64,000 nt of DNA from Pyricularia pennisetigena (lineage: Eukaryota; Ascomycota; Sordariomycetes; Magnaporthales; Pyriculariaceae): the NCBI RefSeq assembly GCF_004337985.1, contig NC_043743.1, forward strand, positions 1,327,366 to 1,391,365, written 5' to 3'. Below are positions 24,557 through 36,926 of this stretch, in pieces. The notes beneath the pieces were generated by a model, which saw nothing but the letters and a program-made list of their open reading frames with translations, made no database searches and was not told the origin of the DNA. Every line of letters begins with the position of its first letter. Positions within the stretch are counted from its first letter, which is position 1. The position numbers and the translations under genes are program-made.

Positions 24557-26674
24557 CTCCCTCCTTCTACACGTACGTCCTCCCTCTGGCCTTGGTTCAA
24601 CACCCATGCTTGCCCACCCAGGGAACCGGTTCGACGGCGTTATGAGGCTGGCGCTACCAACTTTTAGTTTGCATACTGTACCTCCAGCGGGAAACCTCAC
24701 GCAGGGTCGAGAGAGGGGCTATCTCTTCCTAACACAGAGGAGATTTCAACCCGGCTTCGAGGCTGAGTCGGAAAGTCTATCACCACCCTTGCTAGGGCAG
24801 TCGGTCGTTCCCTCATCAGCCTGTCCACGCTGGACCCCCCATACCCCCCCAATAAATTTCCGCATAACTTGAGTAGCACTAGCGCTAGCTCGGTTGTGTG
24901 TAGTGCTGTAGGTCGCAAACCGCGCTAGCTGGGGTGGGTGTGTATGTGACTGTGAGTGTGAAAGAGTGTCTGTGTGCTTTTCGGATCGCGAGCGAGAAAA
25001 AAAGAACCTCGCCAAGACTTCAACACGGAGCACGTCCCCGAATGTCCCGGGAAGGAATCGGAACGTAACGTGACTTTCTCTCTTTTCCTTATGCTTGACT
25101 CTCCGCTATGTAGCCCACTTTCTCGTGTTATCGCTCATCAAATTCAAAAGCGGTATGAGTTGCAAATACGAGAATGCGAGCCTGCTCGCGACATGGGAGC
25201 TGAAACGGCATAAGGGTATGGATCTCACGATAGTTTCCCATGCCTCACCGGCAAAGTATCCAAAGGGGGCAACATTCCCAGGAGCTAGCGGTAATCTGGG
25301 GCCAGCGAGGTGTTGGCCAGACCGAAGAAATAAACGGCATTGGCTAATTGTTTAAAGTTTCAAGGCTTGGCGGATAAAATCAAAAGGAGACGATCGGAGA
25401 TTCGGACTTAGAATGCGAGAAAGCCACTAGAAAGAATAAAATACTTTTTTCTTTTCTTTTTATGTTTTTCCAAGGCCATACTGAAGATAAAACAAAGTAG
25501 TCGGTGTGTTTGATGGCAAATTAAATGTCCGACAATTTCACCGGTTGCAGGCAGCGCAGCCGGGGCTAAGATGATGGTGCGGTTTTTAAGAGTTCCCAGA
25601 CTGACGGATTCAGGAATCTCGCCCGAACTTTAGTCCCTTTGTGCATTTGTTCCATTTTTTTTTCTCTCACTGATCGTTGGACCAATGCATTGGATGTAGG
25701 TCTTTTTGTTGTGATCATATTAATCCGCGCCGCTAGTGCCTGGGGCTAGAAGCAGCCCATCGGTCCAAAAATCTAAACTCATGTCAGGGGTGGGAAAGAG
25801 ACGTTGCTTTTGGGGGCGGCACTCGCCAAAAACCCGCTTTTTCTTTTTTGGCCTCCCTCCCATTGAAGCCCATAGTGCCCCTACTGGTTGGTCCTTATGT
25901 TCTCACGAGTAGGACGTCGCAGACCAAAAGACTTCAGCGCATATTAAGAAACTAAACTCTCACCCACTTCCCTTTGAGCTTGAATGACAGCAGCGCCAAT
26001 AGTGAACCCGTGCAACCTTGCTAGTGCATGCGCCTCCTGCATCACTCCTTTGACGTTGGCTGCAGCAGGGTTCAGCCACGAACGAACAAAAGCTTCTACT
26101 CTTCACACGCCCATAGTGTCGCAACGTGTTTTCTTACTACGTTTCCCCAACCTGGGAAAAAAATGGACCCAAAAAGCTACACAGCGTCGCTGTAGCGAAG
26201 GTGCGCTGATGTATCTAGATTCAGGCGAACTCTGCGGAGACGCAATGTCGGAGAGATGCAGAAGACGGCCTCGTGGGCGATGCATCCTTTGGATTGAGAT
26301 TCCGAGCAGGGATTAACAGAAGGGCCAATGAGAGCACCGACATAACACTGTTCTAGCTCAGATGCTCACACCGCATCGGAGACATCTGACAGTTAAATTA
26401 GTTTATTTGAAGTTGATGAATCTGTCTAAGTGGTGTACAATGTCGTGCATATTGATACAAAGCCAATGGCGAAGATTATTTCCTCTAGCCGTTAGCGGCC
26501 CAAAAAGATGCCGTGACGGCATCTGCGCTGGAACTCTCTTTGCCGGGAAATCCGCTCATGCGATGTCAACTGTATACGAAACGGGCTATCGGCAACGTCT
26601 TTCGGCATCGGTATTCGGCAGTGTCGTATGTATTCAAGTGATACTCCGAGGGGCCTTGAGTCGCTGTGAGGGCA

Positions 26675-27807
26675 TTAAGTTTTGGACACCTTCTTTCCGA
26701 TGTCCCAACCCCATGATCTCAATGTTTTTACAACACGCGGTGTAACCGCAGCTGTCAGGGGCACCCGTATAAAGATGAAGCTCTTGTGGATGGCATATGC
26801 CAGAGCTAACTGGGTAGCCAAACCTATATCAAATGAATAATGTGTGAGCATGTTCATGCTGGTCCTTTACTGTGCCATGCATTGCCTGAAGCAGTAATTA
26901 GTTGGTAAAGAGACATTAACTTACTGGCTTCCTCCTTATGGTTTTCCTGGGCCTCCTTGACACCCCATTTGTCATCCGCGGAAATATCTCTTCTCGAATT
27001 GCCTTCCACAGCCTCCTTGTCTTCCTCTCCCTGCCATCTCCAAGACTTCCATTGGTGCCACAGGTCCTTGACGTTAGCCGGCGCAAATTGCGATACATTG
27101 GATACAACCCTGCGCTCTATCTCGGCTATGGGCGGAGGTTGATTTTTGATTGAATGTCAGCCATTGGTCACTGTGTTTATAGACTTCCAATCTTCAGGAG
27201 GGGTCGTCCTTCAGCGGTTGAAGAAATCTCTAACCCTGTCAAAGACAAACGAGCAAGGTGGGTAAAGGTACTAACATATCCTGTCCGTCCCAACAAACCG
27301 AACCAGTAGGAAGCAGAAGGGGAAATCAGCGATCGAGAGGGCAAAATACACAAATATTGTCGCCCTTCCATATACGCGGCTAAGCTTCCGCATGCGTTGG
27401 CTCAGCGAGAGATACTCGTCTGGTATCTCTGCCTCTTTTGGGGAAGCCTCTGGTTTCTCCTTGTTCGACCGCCTCGATTTCGATGAGTGAAAGGTGCGCC
27501 GGGGCGTGGCGAGTCGTAAATTTGAGGTCGGAAGTCGCGGTCTGGGTACTGCTCTCGATGCGACCAGGTTACTTTCAAGCCTTTGCAGCGTTCGAGAGAA
27601 CTTCGAGGTGCTCGCCCAAAGATGGCGCAAGCCCTGGCTGCTCGCCCCGTTATCTGACCTCTTCCATGCATGCCTCAGTGAACTCCTAATCGCCAGAAGC
27701 GCTGGTTGAGCTTCTGCCATTCCAAGCGAGAGAGCCTGGAAGGCCCTCAAGGTCCGGGGGAACATGGGCGAAGGAAAGGGTGAGACTATCGAGACCGCAC
27801 AAGCCAA
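26675..27807 (-). CDS. DUF1279 (FAM210-like) mitochondrial membrane protein
   Basis: Three exons on the minus strand, 27276-27807, 26925-27125 and 26675-26823, total 293 residues. Introns have a GTTAGT donor with a CATAG acceptor, and a GTAAGT donor with a TATAG acceptor. The conserved DUF1279 core starts near residue 136 (L-S-Q-R-M-R-K-L-S-R-V-Y-G) and runs into a hydrophobic segment with D-F-P-F-C-F. It resumes in the last exon with L-A-L-A-Y-A-I-H-K-S and a T-P-R-V-V-K stretch. The middle exon is charged and tryptophan-containing, as in fungal relatives. The N-terminus is basic and serine-rich, suitable for mitochondrial import. The start is uncertain: an in-frame ATG at 27765 would give a more typical presequence (M-F-P-R-T-L-R-A-F-Q). 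FAM210 proteins affect mitochondrial translation in animals; the fungal role is not established. Confidence 0.87.
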
Positions 27808-29445
27808 GCCCGGTGCTTGCGGTACGGGGCGCTATCGTGTTGGCAGTGCTGAACTTGGGCGAATCCCGACTTGCGGAGTCGATATAGCCCCCAGAGAAAC
27901 TCTCAGAGAAACTCTGACGCTGTCCTGAGCCACCAGCTCCGGCTGCCGTGCTCGGTCCGCAAAAGTGAGAGGTGATCGGAGGTGGTTGCACGAGTATTTG
28001 GACAAGCGAAACGGTAAATTTTGATGGTACACTGCTAGGAATACCTGGAACTATCAATATTTCATGTGAGCGGGCGGTTTCGGCGCCTGTTCCGAATGTT
28101 GAACTCGAAATCAGAGTGCTCTGTTCCGGAGCCTCAGCTGAGGAAATCAAAGCTTTCGAGAATTTTCTCCACCTAATCGGAAGCTTCCCTGCAGTGACGT
28201 TAGCCCCACGGTCCGGAGCTTTCGGATGCGCATGGACGCGCTCACACACGTGCAGTACCTGCGAAACCCTAACCCAGAGATGTGGCTGGCGAGTGATCCA
28301 CGTGATACGTCCCCTTGATTTGATCTCAAACTGTTAAGCGGTAGCTTGTGCAGACAATAATACAGTATAATACTTTGTGTTGTCGCATCAATGGCATCAA
28401 TGGGTATACTACTGTTTTGCACTGTCGACCAACAGAGCATTGAACAAGATCCCACGATCAACCCGCTCCATCATGGTCACATTAATCATCCATCTGAACG
28501 CTTAATCAGGCACCAAAGTACCTAGGAAGTTTGGACCCGATAACATAACGGTTGATGCTACACGGTTGCATATGCAAGGCGAAACGTGTAGTGTGACTAT
28601 GAGGTACAAGCATCGGACAAGTGATTTATGTGCGCTACAGTACATGAAGGGCGCATGGACAACAATATGAATATCAACGTCAAGATGTCTGGAATCCGTA
28701 CTCCCTTTCCAACACCAAGACATGGAGATAGGCTGCCAAGCGAATGGTAGTCTGACCACCAATAATATTCGACAGACAGGCATCCTCTAAGCGCCCGCAA
28801 CTCCCTGGGCGCTTCGCCGACATGCAGCCTTCTTGCATGTCCACCCTTGACATGCATGAGCCCATGGTGAAAATCGCTGATTGGTGCCTGCCTTTCAGGT
28901 CCCTTTGATTTGGACTGCCCATTCATTCGCGCACCCGTAAGGAAGGCGCAGGAGATCATGACCTGCCGGGCTAGGCAACTCTCAATTGGGTTATTGCAGG
29001 ATTTGACTCCGCACTCTCCGCACTTCGTGTGCGCCCCCAACCGAGAAATCTCACTGTCTGCCTGCACAAGTTCGCATCTTTTTTCTCTCTCTCCAGCCTT
29101 CCCATAAGCTCTCTTTCTTTGCAGCCTTCTGTCTCTTGCTTGTGTATGCAGTTTCTCTTCCGCCGCATCCCATTCATCTCCAGATTGGCGCTGGTGCATG
29201 AGTTATTGCTAGCCGGATTTGCTTGACATTGCAGCTAAGTGAGTACCCAAGCGCTTTGCGGGGCAATCAATCATCCGACTATGCTCTACATACAACCGCG
29301 ACTATAACGATCCCCCAAAGCTAATGGCACAGCCGCAAAACAGTCACTGATAGAGGAATTGAGCAGCAAAGCAGATTCACGACCAAAATAAAGCTTCGCA
29401 GTGCGCAGGAATTCTAGTCGTTATTTACTACATCTTGTATGCGCT
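27808..29445. other. Divergent promoter region between DUF1279 and AIM24 genes
   Basis: About 1.6 kb between two divergently transcribed genes. A 187-codon minus-strand ORF (27686-28249) overlaps the first exon of the DUF1279 gene in another frame and has no recognisable domain. CT-rich sequence at about 29065-29150 lies toward the AIM24 start. Confidence 0.5.
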
Positions 29446-31218
29446 ATGTCTGCACAATATTATCCTCGTAAGTAACTGGACAGAAGGTCGTGGACCTGAA
29501 TAGGTGGTCGGTATTATAAGCTAATTGATATGCTCCCTGTTTATCATGACTATAGCGCCCCCTGGAGCTTCGGGATGTAAGTCTTCAACATTCTCTCACT
29601 CACTCAATAGAATCTTGATTTCATGATATCTGGTACCTTGCTGACAGAGTTGCCTACTTCAGCACTAGCTCCCTCTCAGGCTTCGACACCACATAACTAT
29701 CCCCCGCCCCCTTCATCTCCGCCAGCCGCGCAAACCAAACTCTCATACCCGTCACCACCAACTCAGCAACCTCAGAAGAGCTACCCTGCGCCGCCTGCGC
29801 AGTCGCAGCAGGAGTTTGCACCGCCGTCAAGGTCGCAAACGCAAAACTACCCTCCCCCTCCGGGCGCCCCTCAGAACTTCTCGCCGCCGCCCTCCTCTCA
29901 AAAACAATACTTTCCCCCTCCTGGAGCTTCTCAGCAACAACAGTATCCTTCGCCTCCGCATCACCAATACTCCTCCCCCCAACACCAGCAATATGGTGCC
30001 TCGCCCACGCCACCGCCTCCGCAGGCATCGCCCCCTATCTCTTATGCCCCGCCTCAGCAGCAGATGCAGCCTCAAACTGGATCCCAGACGACACTAGCTA
30101 TGCATGGCCGAACACCATCTATGGCTTCGCACAACTCGGGCTTAGGCCTTGCTGGCATTAGCAGCCCAACACCCCCGCAACACCAGCAACAATTTGCCGC
30201 TCCTCCGTCCTACGCAGGGTCGGCTCCAGGCGCGAGTCCCACGGACGGGTATCCGGCCGAAAAGACCAGCCTCCCCGTGGCGGACGGATCGCCAATCGAC
30301 ACAAGCGACCCTGCTAACCTTGAAAGTGGTGCTCCGCCCGCAACCCACTTTGTGGGAGCCACAGCGACGGTGGATGATGTCGGCACGTTCAACGGTGGCA
30401 GTTACCGGATCAGTCACCGTGACAGCAACACAATCCTCACCATACAGCTCGCTATGGGATGTCCCCTTGGAGCCAAGCCGGGCGCCATGATTGCCATGTC
30501 GCACACCATCACGCTTCGCGGAAGGATCAAGTTCAGCATGAAGAAGCTTGTGGCTGGTGGTGAGATGGCCGACTCGACTTTCACGGGACCAGGCGAGCTC
30601 TTGCTAGCGCCCGCCATGCTAGGAGACATTACCAGTTTGAGACTGACGGGCAGCGAGTCATGGTCTGTCGGCCAGGATGGCTACCTTGCCTCAACCCAGG
30701 GAGTAGTCAAGGAATATAAGCGACAGGGTCTTGGCAAAGCCATGTTCAGTGGTGAAGGTTTATGGGTTTACAAAATCAGTGGAAAGGGCCTGCTTTGGTT
30801 GACAAGCTTTGGAGCCATCATCCGTAAGGACGTAAGTGCTTCTGCTTAAACTTATCTCATGTATCAAATTTTTCAGTACACTCTGACATGTACTGACCGA
30901 GCTCTTCTTCCTGGTTTAGTTGGCGGATGGGGAGAAGTACGTTGTGGACAATGGGCATCTAGTTGCATGGAACACCAAATATATCCTGGAGCGCGTGGCA
31001 TCCGGAGGTATAGTGTCTGGTGTTGCCTCTGGAGAAGGAATAGTGTGCAAATTTACCGGACCTGGCACGGTATTCCTGCAGACGAGGAACGCGGTAAGCC
31101 ACACCATTTCATTCATCTTATCAGTGTCTGAGAAAAATCGCAGAAGGCTAACGCAGCATCGACCGTGTAGAAAGCATTCAACGCTTATATGGGCGGACAA
31201 ACGAACTCTTCTTTCTGA
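29446..31218 (+). CDS. AIM24 / DUF124 family protein with proline-rich N-terminus
   Basis: Five inferred exons: 29446-29467, 29556-29576, 29663-30831, 30920-31093 and 31171-31218, giving 477 residues. The N-terminal ~215 residues are rich in proline, glutamine and serine (repeated YPPPP and S-P-P-P-like phrases). The C-terminal ~240 residues form the TRAP-like AIM24 beta-fold. Visible there are F-N-G-G-S-Y-R-I-S, a [10 protein letters not shown] block, the G-E-L-L-L-A-P block and the end F-L-Q-T-R-N-A joined to K-A-F. Yeast Aim24 is a mitochondrial protein linked to MICOS; filamentous-fungal members with this proline-rich head lack a clear presequence, so location is open. The first two exons (22 and 21 nt) join to M-S-A-Q-Y-Y-P-P-P-P-G-A-S-G, which suits the repeat-rich N-terminus. 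The alternative start is the ATG at 29623 in the continuous frame. Confidence 0.83.
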
Positions 31219-32838
31219 TTAAAGTCGTCTATATCGCTGTCATTTACTGTGTCGAGTGTCATTGGCGATGCATATTATGACGGACAATTCTTATTTCTTT
31301 AACTGTTGCATCAGGCTAGCTTCTTCATACTATCTGTTTGAACTTTTCACAAGGGCGAATCTGCACGTAACAGCTACGAGTATTCACTTTCCAAACATGT
31401 GTATCTTTGTCGGGCATAGTACATGATGACAATCGCCCAGTTTTTGTCTCTGCATGTGAACGTTATAAACGGTTCTTGCTTCGAAAATTTACTTAGCCAC
31501 GACTGAATGCTGCTTGTTGACCGGGACCGTATTTTGGGGCTTTCAGGGGCTCCATAATGACACTGAGGACTAAAAACGTGTTTTTACCAGTATACTTGTG
31601 AACTATTCCCGGGATCGGCAATAGACTGCCTTCTATACACATTTACAATGTGCGGGAGATTTACTCCATCCTGACCTTATTAACGGCTGCATTAAGTGCC
31701 ATATCTCTACTTAGCAGTCAAGGTATCTTCCTGGCTGGCAGACACTACTTGAATACAGGGGGAAGAGCAGCTGTCACTCAGCGTTGGTGCTGGATGGGAT
31801 CCACAAATTATGGCTGGATCTACTGTCCCAAATAGGCAGTCGCGCCCATCACGACTGTATCGGGTGGGCTTGAGCCCAAGCCGCGCCTTCCTCATGACAC
31901 TGTGATCTAGTAGAATCGTAAAGTTGCAGGTGTCTAAAAGTGGTCTTTCCTGATGAAACTGATTGCTCCGTAGCTTGTCAAAAGGCTTGTTGGCCTATCT
32001 TGGGCAACTTTAACATCTCTCGAGAGGTGAATAGTTTCCCGAACACCCTACAGGATCTGTCAACATATCCACCAGCGTCGAGCCTCTTTTTCTGTTTTTG
32101 GCTATCAACCGCAGATATTACGGGCATCTCTTGACGCAAAGTCGAAATAGCTGCCCGCCAGCAAAGAGCGCCAGAATTTTCAGCTTACCAGACAACATTT
32201 AACTTAGCCGGGCTCCAAGAGCTTTAACAGCGTCATCACAGGCTGGCAAAGCTAAACAATCTTCCATTCTTCCACCACCAGCCCATTGGGGCGTAAGATA
32301 CCCTCCCCCTCGCCAAGCATCTTCCGATATCGCCTTCAATCTTTTTGGCCGTGCCCCGCGAGGACAGACTTGCCATAGTCTCAGTTCAGTGACGCAGATT
32401 GCGGCTCCACCTCGCCCGGCCAACTTACTTGCCTGTGGTGACATCTATATTTCTGCGTCTAAAACCCCTTGGGACTCAACCTTAGGCTTCTAGGACAATC
32501 AAATTCCTGCCTGGAGCCCTCTGCCCCTCTTCTTTACGCACTTTTTTGATCTTTAAAAAGTCCGCTGCGATTTGCAGATTTTGTGGTTGTGGCTCGCATC
32601 CAAAACTTCTCCCCTTACCAACCATTTCTGACTTTGAGCTCATCACCATCAGCAAAACAGCCAACAGCTTTATAATCTTCTTGTGACCGTTTTCCACTTC
32701 TGCTTTATTCTCAAGCTGATCTCAGCGTTTTGCCTTGCAAGAGCATTCTCTGAGGAGTAAATACTTTCTTTCTCTTTGCCACCTTCTAAGGGCGAGGTAG
32801 TCACATACGATATCAACATTGCAATCTTCGTCCAATCG
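31219..32838. other. Intergenic region and upstream leader
   Basis: No supported gene. The right part (about 32400-32838) is C/T-rich on the plus strand, as expected for the promoter and leader of the gene starting at 32940. Confidence 0.5.
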
Positions 32839-32925
32839 GTATGTCCTCACTCGTAATCCTCACTCTGACGCATGGCGACGAGATGCCATAGTATCGTCTC
32901 GCCCGTGAGAATATAACTGACCCAG
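32839..32925 (+). other. Intron in the 5' untranslated region
   Basis: GTATGT donor at 32839, ATAACTGAC branch-like sequence and CCCAG acceptor ending at 32925, 14 bases before the ATG at 32940. No useful ATG would be gained by retaining it. Confidence 0.6.
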
Positions 32926-32939
32926 TTTCCGAAGACATC

Positions 32940-34964
32940 ATGGACAGTTTTCCTTACGAGGACAACTTGTCCGATAACTCCTCATTTGAGGTGTTCGGTG
33001 ACGAGAACAAGAGCTATGCAAATGTGACAGGAATCGATGTTCTGCGGCTTCACGAGTCTCTTAAGAAGCGCAACAACAAGAAGCCTCCCTCTTGTACCAT
33101 CAACTTGACAAACCTTGGTCATCCACAGTCGGCTAGTATCGTCACCGATCTGAGGGGAGAGCTTTGCAAGCTCAAACCCTTCAAGATACAGAGCTCGTCG
33201 GGCTGTCAGTCGGTTCTTGGTGAGCAGGACATGAACGTGTTGGCTACCACGTCACAGGAGAGAGACAACCGCTCTCGGTCGGCGATGACCTTCTCAGCTG
33301 ATCCCATTGACACTACGCATTGTCACGACAACCCATACAGCGGCATGACCTCTGAGACTACCGTAAATGCCAGCGCAGAAAAAGGACAGGACCACACTAT
33401 GGCAATGCCGTTGGATGGGAGCTGTATCGCAAAGCGCAAGGATCCTGTCAAGGCCCAGAAGTTCCAGAAGCTCGTTGAACGCCTTGTCGTCCAAGATGCC
33501 AAAGATGAAGATGATACTGGTGCAGACGGTAGTGACGCCCATTTTCAGCAACTGGATTTGGATCTCGCAGGGTCACTGAACAACGGCAGCCATACGAGCA
33601 CCTATCCGGATGTCGCAAACCACCATGCCAATAGCGGAGTGTTTCACCATAAGGATTCGTCCGTCAGCGAGTGCTCGAACATGGGCGCTACCCCGAACCC
33701 CAGCCATGGCGGCTCCGAGGTTACGGCCGGCTCTAGTGTCAGCAATTACAATATCAACAATGGTGACTTCTCGGCGGATACGGTCGATGATAGGGGTAAC
33801 TGGAACTTCTCGAACCATGACGGCGCCCAGATGCAATCGGACAAGCACAAGTTGAACAGCTTTTTTAATCCCAATGCCAACAATTTTCATCCCGCCCCGA
33901 ATGGCTTCAACCCAAATGCTGCCTCGTTCGCCCCTAACAGTGCCATCCCAATGTCAGATGCAGCTGCACAGGCCGTCGAGCAGCAGAAGAAGCATCAGCT
34001 ACAGCTGGAGTTGCAGCAGCAACAGCAGCAGCAACAGGCCCAGGCGGTATCTCAGCTGGCACACCTTGCCCCCCAAGAGCATCACGCAGCCACAATCAAC
34101 ATCGGTCACAATGACTGGCTCAACCCTCACCGTCATCAGCAGCGCCGACAGCCTCTTAGCAACATCTTCCCCGATACTATGCCACCTCATACTGCTGCTC
34201 CGGTTCCAGATGTTGGCCAAGATCTACTCAATTCACTTGCTGCGCAGCACATTGCCTTCCTGACTCAGCAGAACGCAATTATGGCAGCAACTATTAGCCA
34301 GCAGAGCTCTGCCGCATCGCTTGGAGCTCACAGCACTTTTGCTGGAATCTCACCCTTTGGTCTCGCAGACCCTATTATTGCTCCCTTCAGTCATCAGCTC
34401 CCCGGACCTCACATACCCCCTTTTGGAGGCGTTGGTAGCATGAACAATGGAATGCACACAGTCCCTCGCTTCCCTTCCCCGTTCCCCGGCCCGACGTTTG
34501 CTGGCCATCATGGCCAAGCCAGCCAGCAACAGATCCAGACGCCCCGTCACTATTATGGAGCTCATCCTGGTGGTTACGCCGGCGCCCTTGCCCCGCCGCC
34601 GACTGTGGGAATGCAGCAAAGCATGAACAATACACAGCATCCCGGATACGTCCCGGTTCAGCAGCGCTCTCTTGTCTCGCTCGCTGGTGCACCGCCCCCG
34701 TCGCAGGTGCATGCCCTGAGCTTGCCTCTGGCCAACCAGCATCTGCTTAGATTTGATGCCGACGGCAATCTCATCGACGTCCCCAAGCCACGCGACCACA
34801 GCGACCCTCAGTTGCAAATGGCGTACGAGGCAGCGATCGAATGGAAGAAGGCCAACCTGCCTGGCTATGCGCAATCGTGCCGAGAGCGACAGAACAACCG
34901 TATCGCAAACAAGCTCCAGGGTGGACGTCAGAATCAGGGCACACACAGGAATGTGTACGCCTAG
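32940..34964 (+). CDS. Large low-complexity Q/N/H-rich protein of unknown function
   Basis: A single exon encodes 674 residues. The ATG follows a probable 5' UTR intron and CATCATGG context. The N-terminal part has a short ordered-looking segment (I-D-V-L-R-L-H-E-S-L-K-K-R). The middle (about residues 215-330) is rich in Asn, His and Ser. A polyglutamine run lies at about residues 356-365 (CAG/CAA codons), and the region 400-610 is rich in Pro, Gly, His and Gln. The last ~70 residues again look ordered and charged (L-L-R-F-D-A-D-G-N-L-I then a basic R-E-R-Q-N-N-R-I-A-N-K). No catalytic, DNA-binding or membrane signature was recognised. The composition is that of disordered, prion-like RNA-binding or regulatory proteins, but this is inference only. 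Codon use and the uninterrupted 2 kb frame make coding status firm. Confidence 0.85.
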   Translation: MDSFPYEDNLSDNSSFEVFGDENKSYANVTGIDVLRLHESLKKRNNKKPPSCTINLTNLGHPQSASIVTDLRGELCKLKPFKIQSSSGCQSVLGEQDMNVLATTSQERDNRSRSAMTFSADPIDTTHCHDNPYSGMTSETTVNASAEKGQDHTMAMPLDGSCIAKRKDPVKAQKFQKLVERLVVQDAKDEDDTGADGSDAHFQQLDLDLAGSLNNGSHTSTYPDVANHHANSGVFHHKDSSVSECSNMGATPNPSHGGSEVTAGSSVSNYNINNGDFSADTVDDRGNWNFSNHDGAQMQSDKHKLNSFFNPNANNFHPAPNGFNPNAASFAPNSAIPMSDAAAQAVEQQKKHQLQLELQQQQQQQQAQAVSQLAHLAPQEHHAATINIGHNDWLNPHRHQQRRQPLSNIFPDTMPPHTAAPVPDVGQDLLNSLAAQHIAFLTQQNAIMAATISQQSSAASLGAHSTFAGISPFGLADPIIAPFSHQLPGPHIPPFGGVGSMNNGMHTVPRFPSPFPGPTFAGHHGQASQQQIQTPRHYYGAHPGGYAGALAPPPTVGMQQSMNNTQHPGYVPVQQRSLVSLAGAPPPSQVHALSLPLANQHLLRFDADGNLIDVPKPRDHSDPQLQMAYEAAIEWKKANLPGYAQSCRERQNNRIANKLQGGRQNQGTHRNVYA

Positions 34965-36926
34965 AAGGCCGACCATCAACACACCCCCAAGAAAAACGGC
35001 GGAGAAAACAAGAAAAAAACAAATACAGCGGGGTGCATCAAGAGTGAGAGCGCAGCGGTATTAGCGGCGTCGTCACCATCATTGACGGGTAGTAAAGTGG
35101 CAGCGAGCGCACGACAGCAGTGTGCAAACCACGATCATGATACGGATAAGAAAAAGACGAAGAGAAGTGACAACAGTTGGCGGAGCTCTGAGGAGACGGC
35201 GGTGGGCTCGGAAGATACAGCCGCAAGTGTTGCGGATACTGTCATCCAAAACACGATGACAAGTAAGGACGTCGGTCTTGCACTGAGCCCCACGTCATCT
35301 GTCAAAGCAGCCTGAACCTTTTGGGGAGCGACCACAGAAGTACGCGCGGTACGCCTCCTATTGTGAAGCATGTTTGTTTGGTGTTCAGTTCGACCGAACA
35401 AATGGGAGGAGCAAGTCTTGTTTCTCTACTTTTTTGTATGACTACAAACGTTGGCTTTCGATGGACTGGAAACTTCTGTTTGCATGGGGGGAAAACTGGT
35501 GGTATGGATGATGTAGCGGTGGAAACTGGACGCCAACATACCCTTGACTTTGTTATTTGTCTTATTCTTTCTTTCTTTCTTACCTTTTGCCATTGTCTCT
35601 TCCTTGATCAAACATCTAGCCCCTCTCTGATATTCTTTTCGGTAAGAGGTTGGATGGACTGTAGAATGACTTCTAAGGGCAACTATTTCTTTTCTTTCTG
35701 GTGATGACGCCGTTGGAAAAACGGATGATGGGGGATTTTTAACATATGCTCTAACTTGTCTTTGGTTTTGGCGGTTTATTCTTTATGTTCTTATTGGCTC
35801 TTTGGGGCAACTGGAACTAGAGAGTAGGGTAGCTCGAGAAAAGAAATAGAAGAGCCACATTTCTAGTTAAGCAGGCAGACCTTGTCGTTGCCGTCGGCAT
35901 GAAAGAATTTTGAAAGTGATCAAGCAGCTCAGAAGTGGCAACGCAGCGACGCGGCCTGGCTATTATCATACCGATTCTCATTTTTCGTAGGAGAGGATTG
36001 CATTCTCAGACTGGATCTAACGTCATCATTACTTGGGGTAAAATGCGTCGGAGATGGCCGAGCTTGTAAACCCGCCTCTTTCTCTTTCTACAAAATGCGC
36101 AAAGGGGAAGATGCCACGATCGTTCCTTGGCCATCCCGTGGTGCAGATGGTTATACAAGGTCAAGCAATCTGACAGCTCGGCGTGCAACTATCATCAGCA
36201 AACGTGTAAGCGGCTTAGACAGTACCCCAAAAAATGAAAATTGTTCCTTATTTGCGTCACACCTTGTGACGCTTCAGGCCCAGAACCAGCAGGAACAGGT
36301 GATATTTTTTTATATTTAAGCTCAGATGATGGGTTTCGGACATTCTGTACAGCTACCTGATTGTTCAGCTTTTTTTTTCTTCTTTTTTTTTTTAAACATT
36401 TGCTAAAAGGGGTTTGATGTTTGTGTTTTTTTTTCCCTGGGTATCACAAGGGATAAGATAACAAAACCCGTGGCCTGGGAGCACAGGAAACCCGAGAGCC
36501 AGAGTCATGGGTTGTAGACAAACTGTTCTGGGTCTCGCAATGATTGGCTCGAGCGGGTGTCTAGGATTTGACCGTGCTGGCAGTAACAAGATGGCACAAA
36601 ATCTTAAAACTAAGTTATTTCCCGTCGGGGAGCGACAGAGTCGTCGTTCGCGTGGCATGAGGCGACTAGATTGCCTTCCCGCGCCGGGGCGCAAACATGA
36701 AAATCAAAGAGACAATCTAGCCAGCGGAAAGTGTGCCAGGCATAGATGGACCCGAAGACTTATATCCAGCCCGGCCTCTGTGATGACAACCCGCGTATGC
36801 TGGTGGGAGCTTGATGCCTTTGTGTCTTTGTTGAAAGATGTCGTTCTTGCGTGAACAATTGCGCCAAAGAACTAGCCCCGTCTTGCTCCCACAACATAAC
36901 GTTAAAGCTCAGCGTCCTTGCTCGCA
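34965..36926. other. 3' region and intergenic sequence
   Basis: Presumed long 3' untranslated region of the preceding gene, then spacer. Contains short T-rich tracts (about 36371-36393 and 36427-36435). No gene seen. Confidence 0.5.

Larger units (their letters stand above)
16376..26674. other. Gene-poor block, right half (about 10.3 kb)
   Basis: Upstream of the 149-codon gene and 3' of the DUF1279 gene. No coding exon with family resemblance was found on either strand. It contains a TAAAAAA minisatellite, several long A or T runs, a CA/CG dinucleotide patch (about 20847-20870) and scattered TACCTAGGTA-like palindromes (for example about 19615-19624). Its length is unusual next to the roughly 1-3 kb spacers elsewhere in the window. 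Confidence 0.6.

Noticed and set aside
27686..28249. 187-codon minus-strand ORF upstream of DUF1279
   Set aside because: Overlaps the first DUF1279 exon in another frame and shows no recognisable domain or splice link.
30142..30504. Minus-strand ORFs under the AIM24 gene
   Set aside because: Antisense shadows of a proline-rich coding exon.
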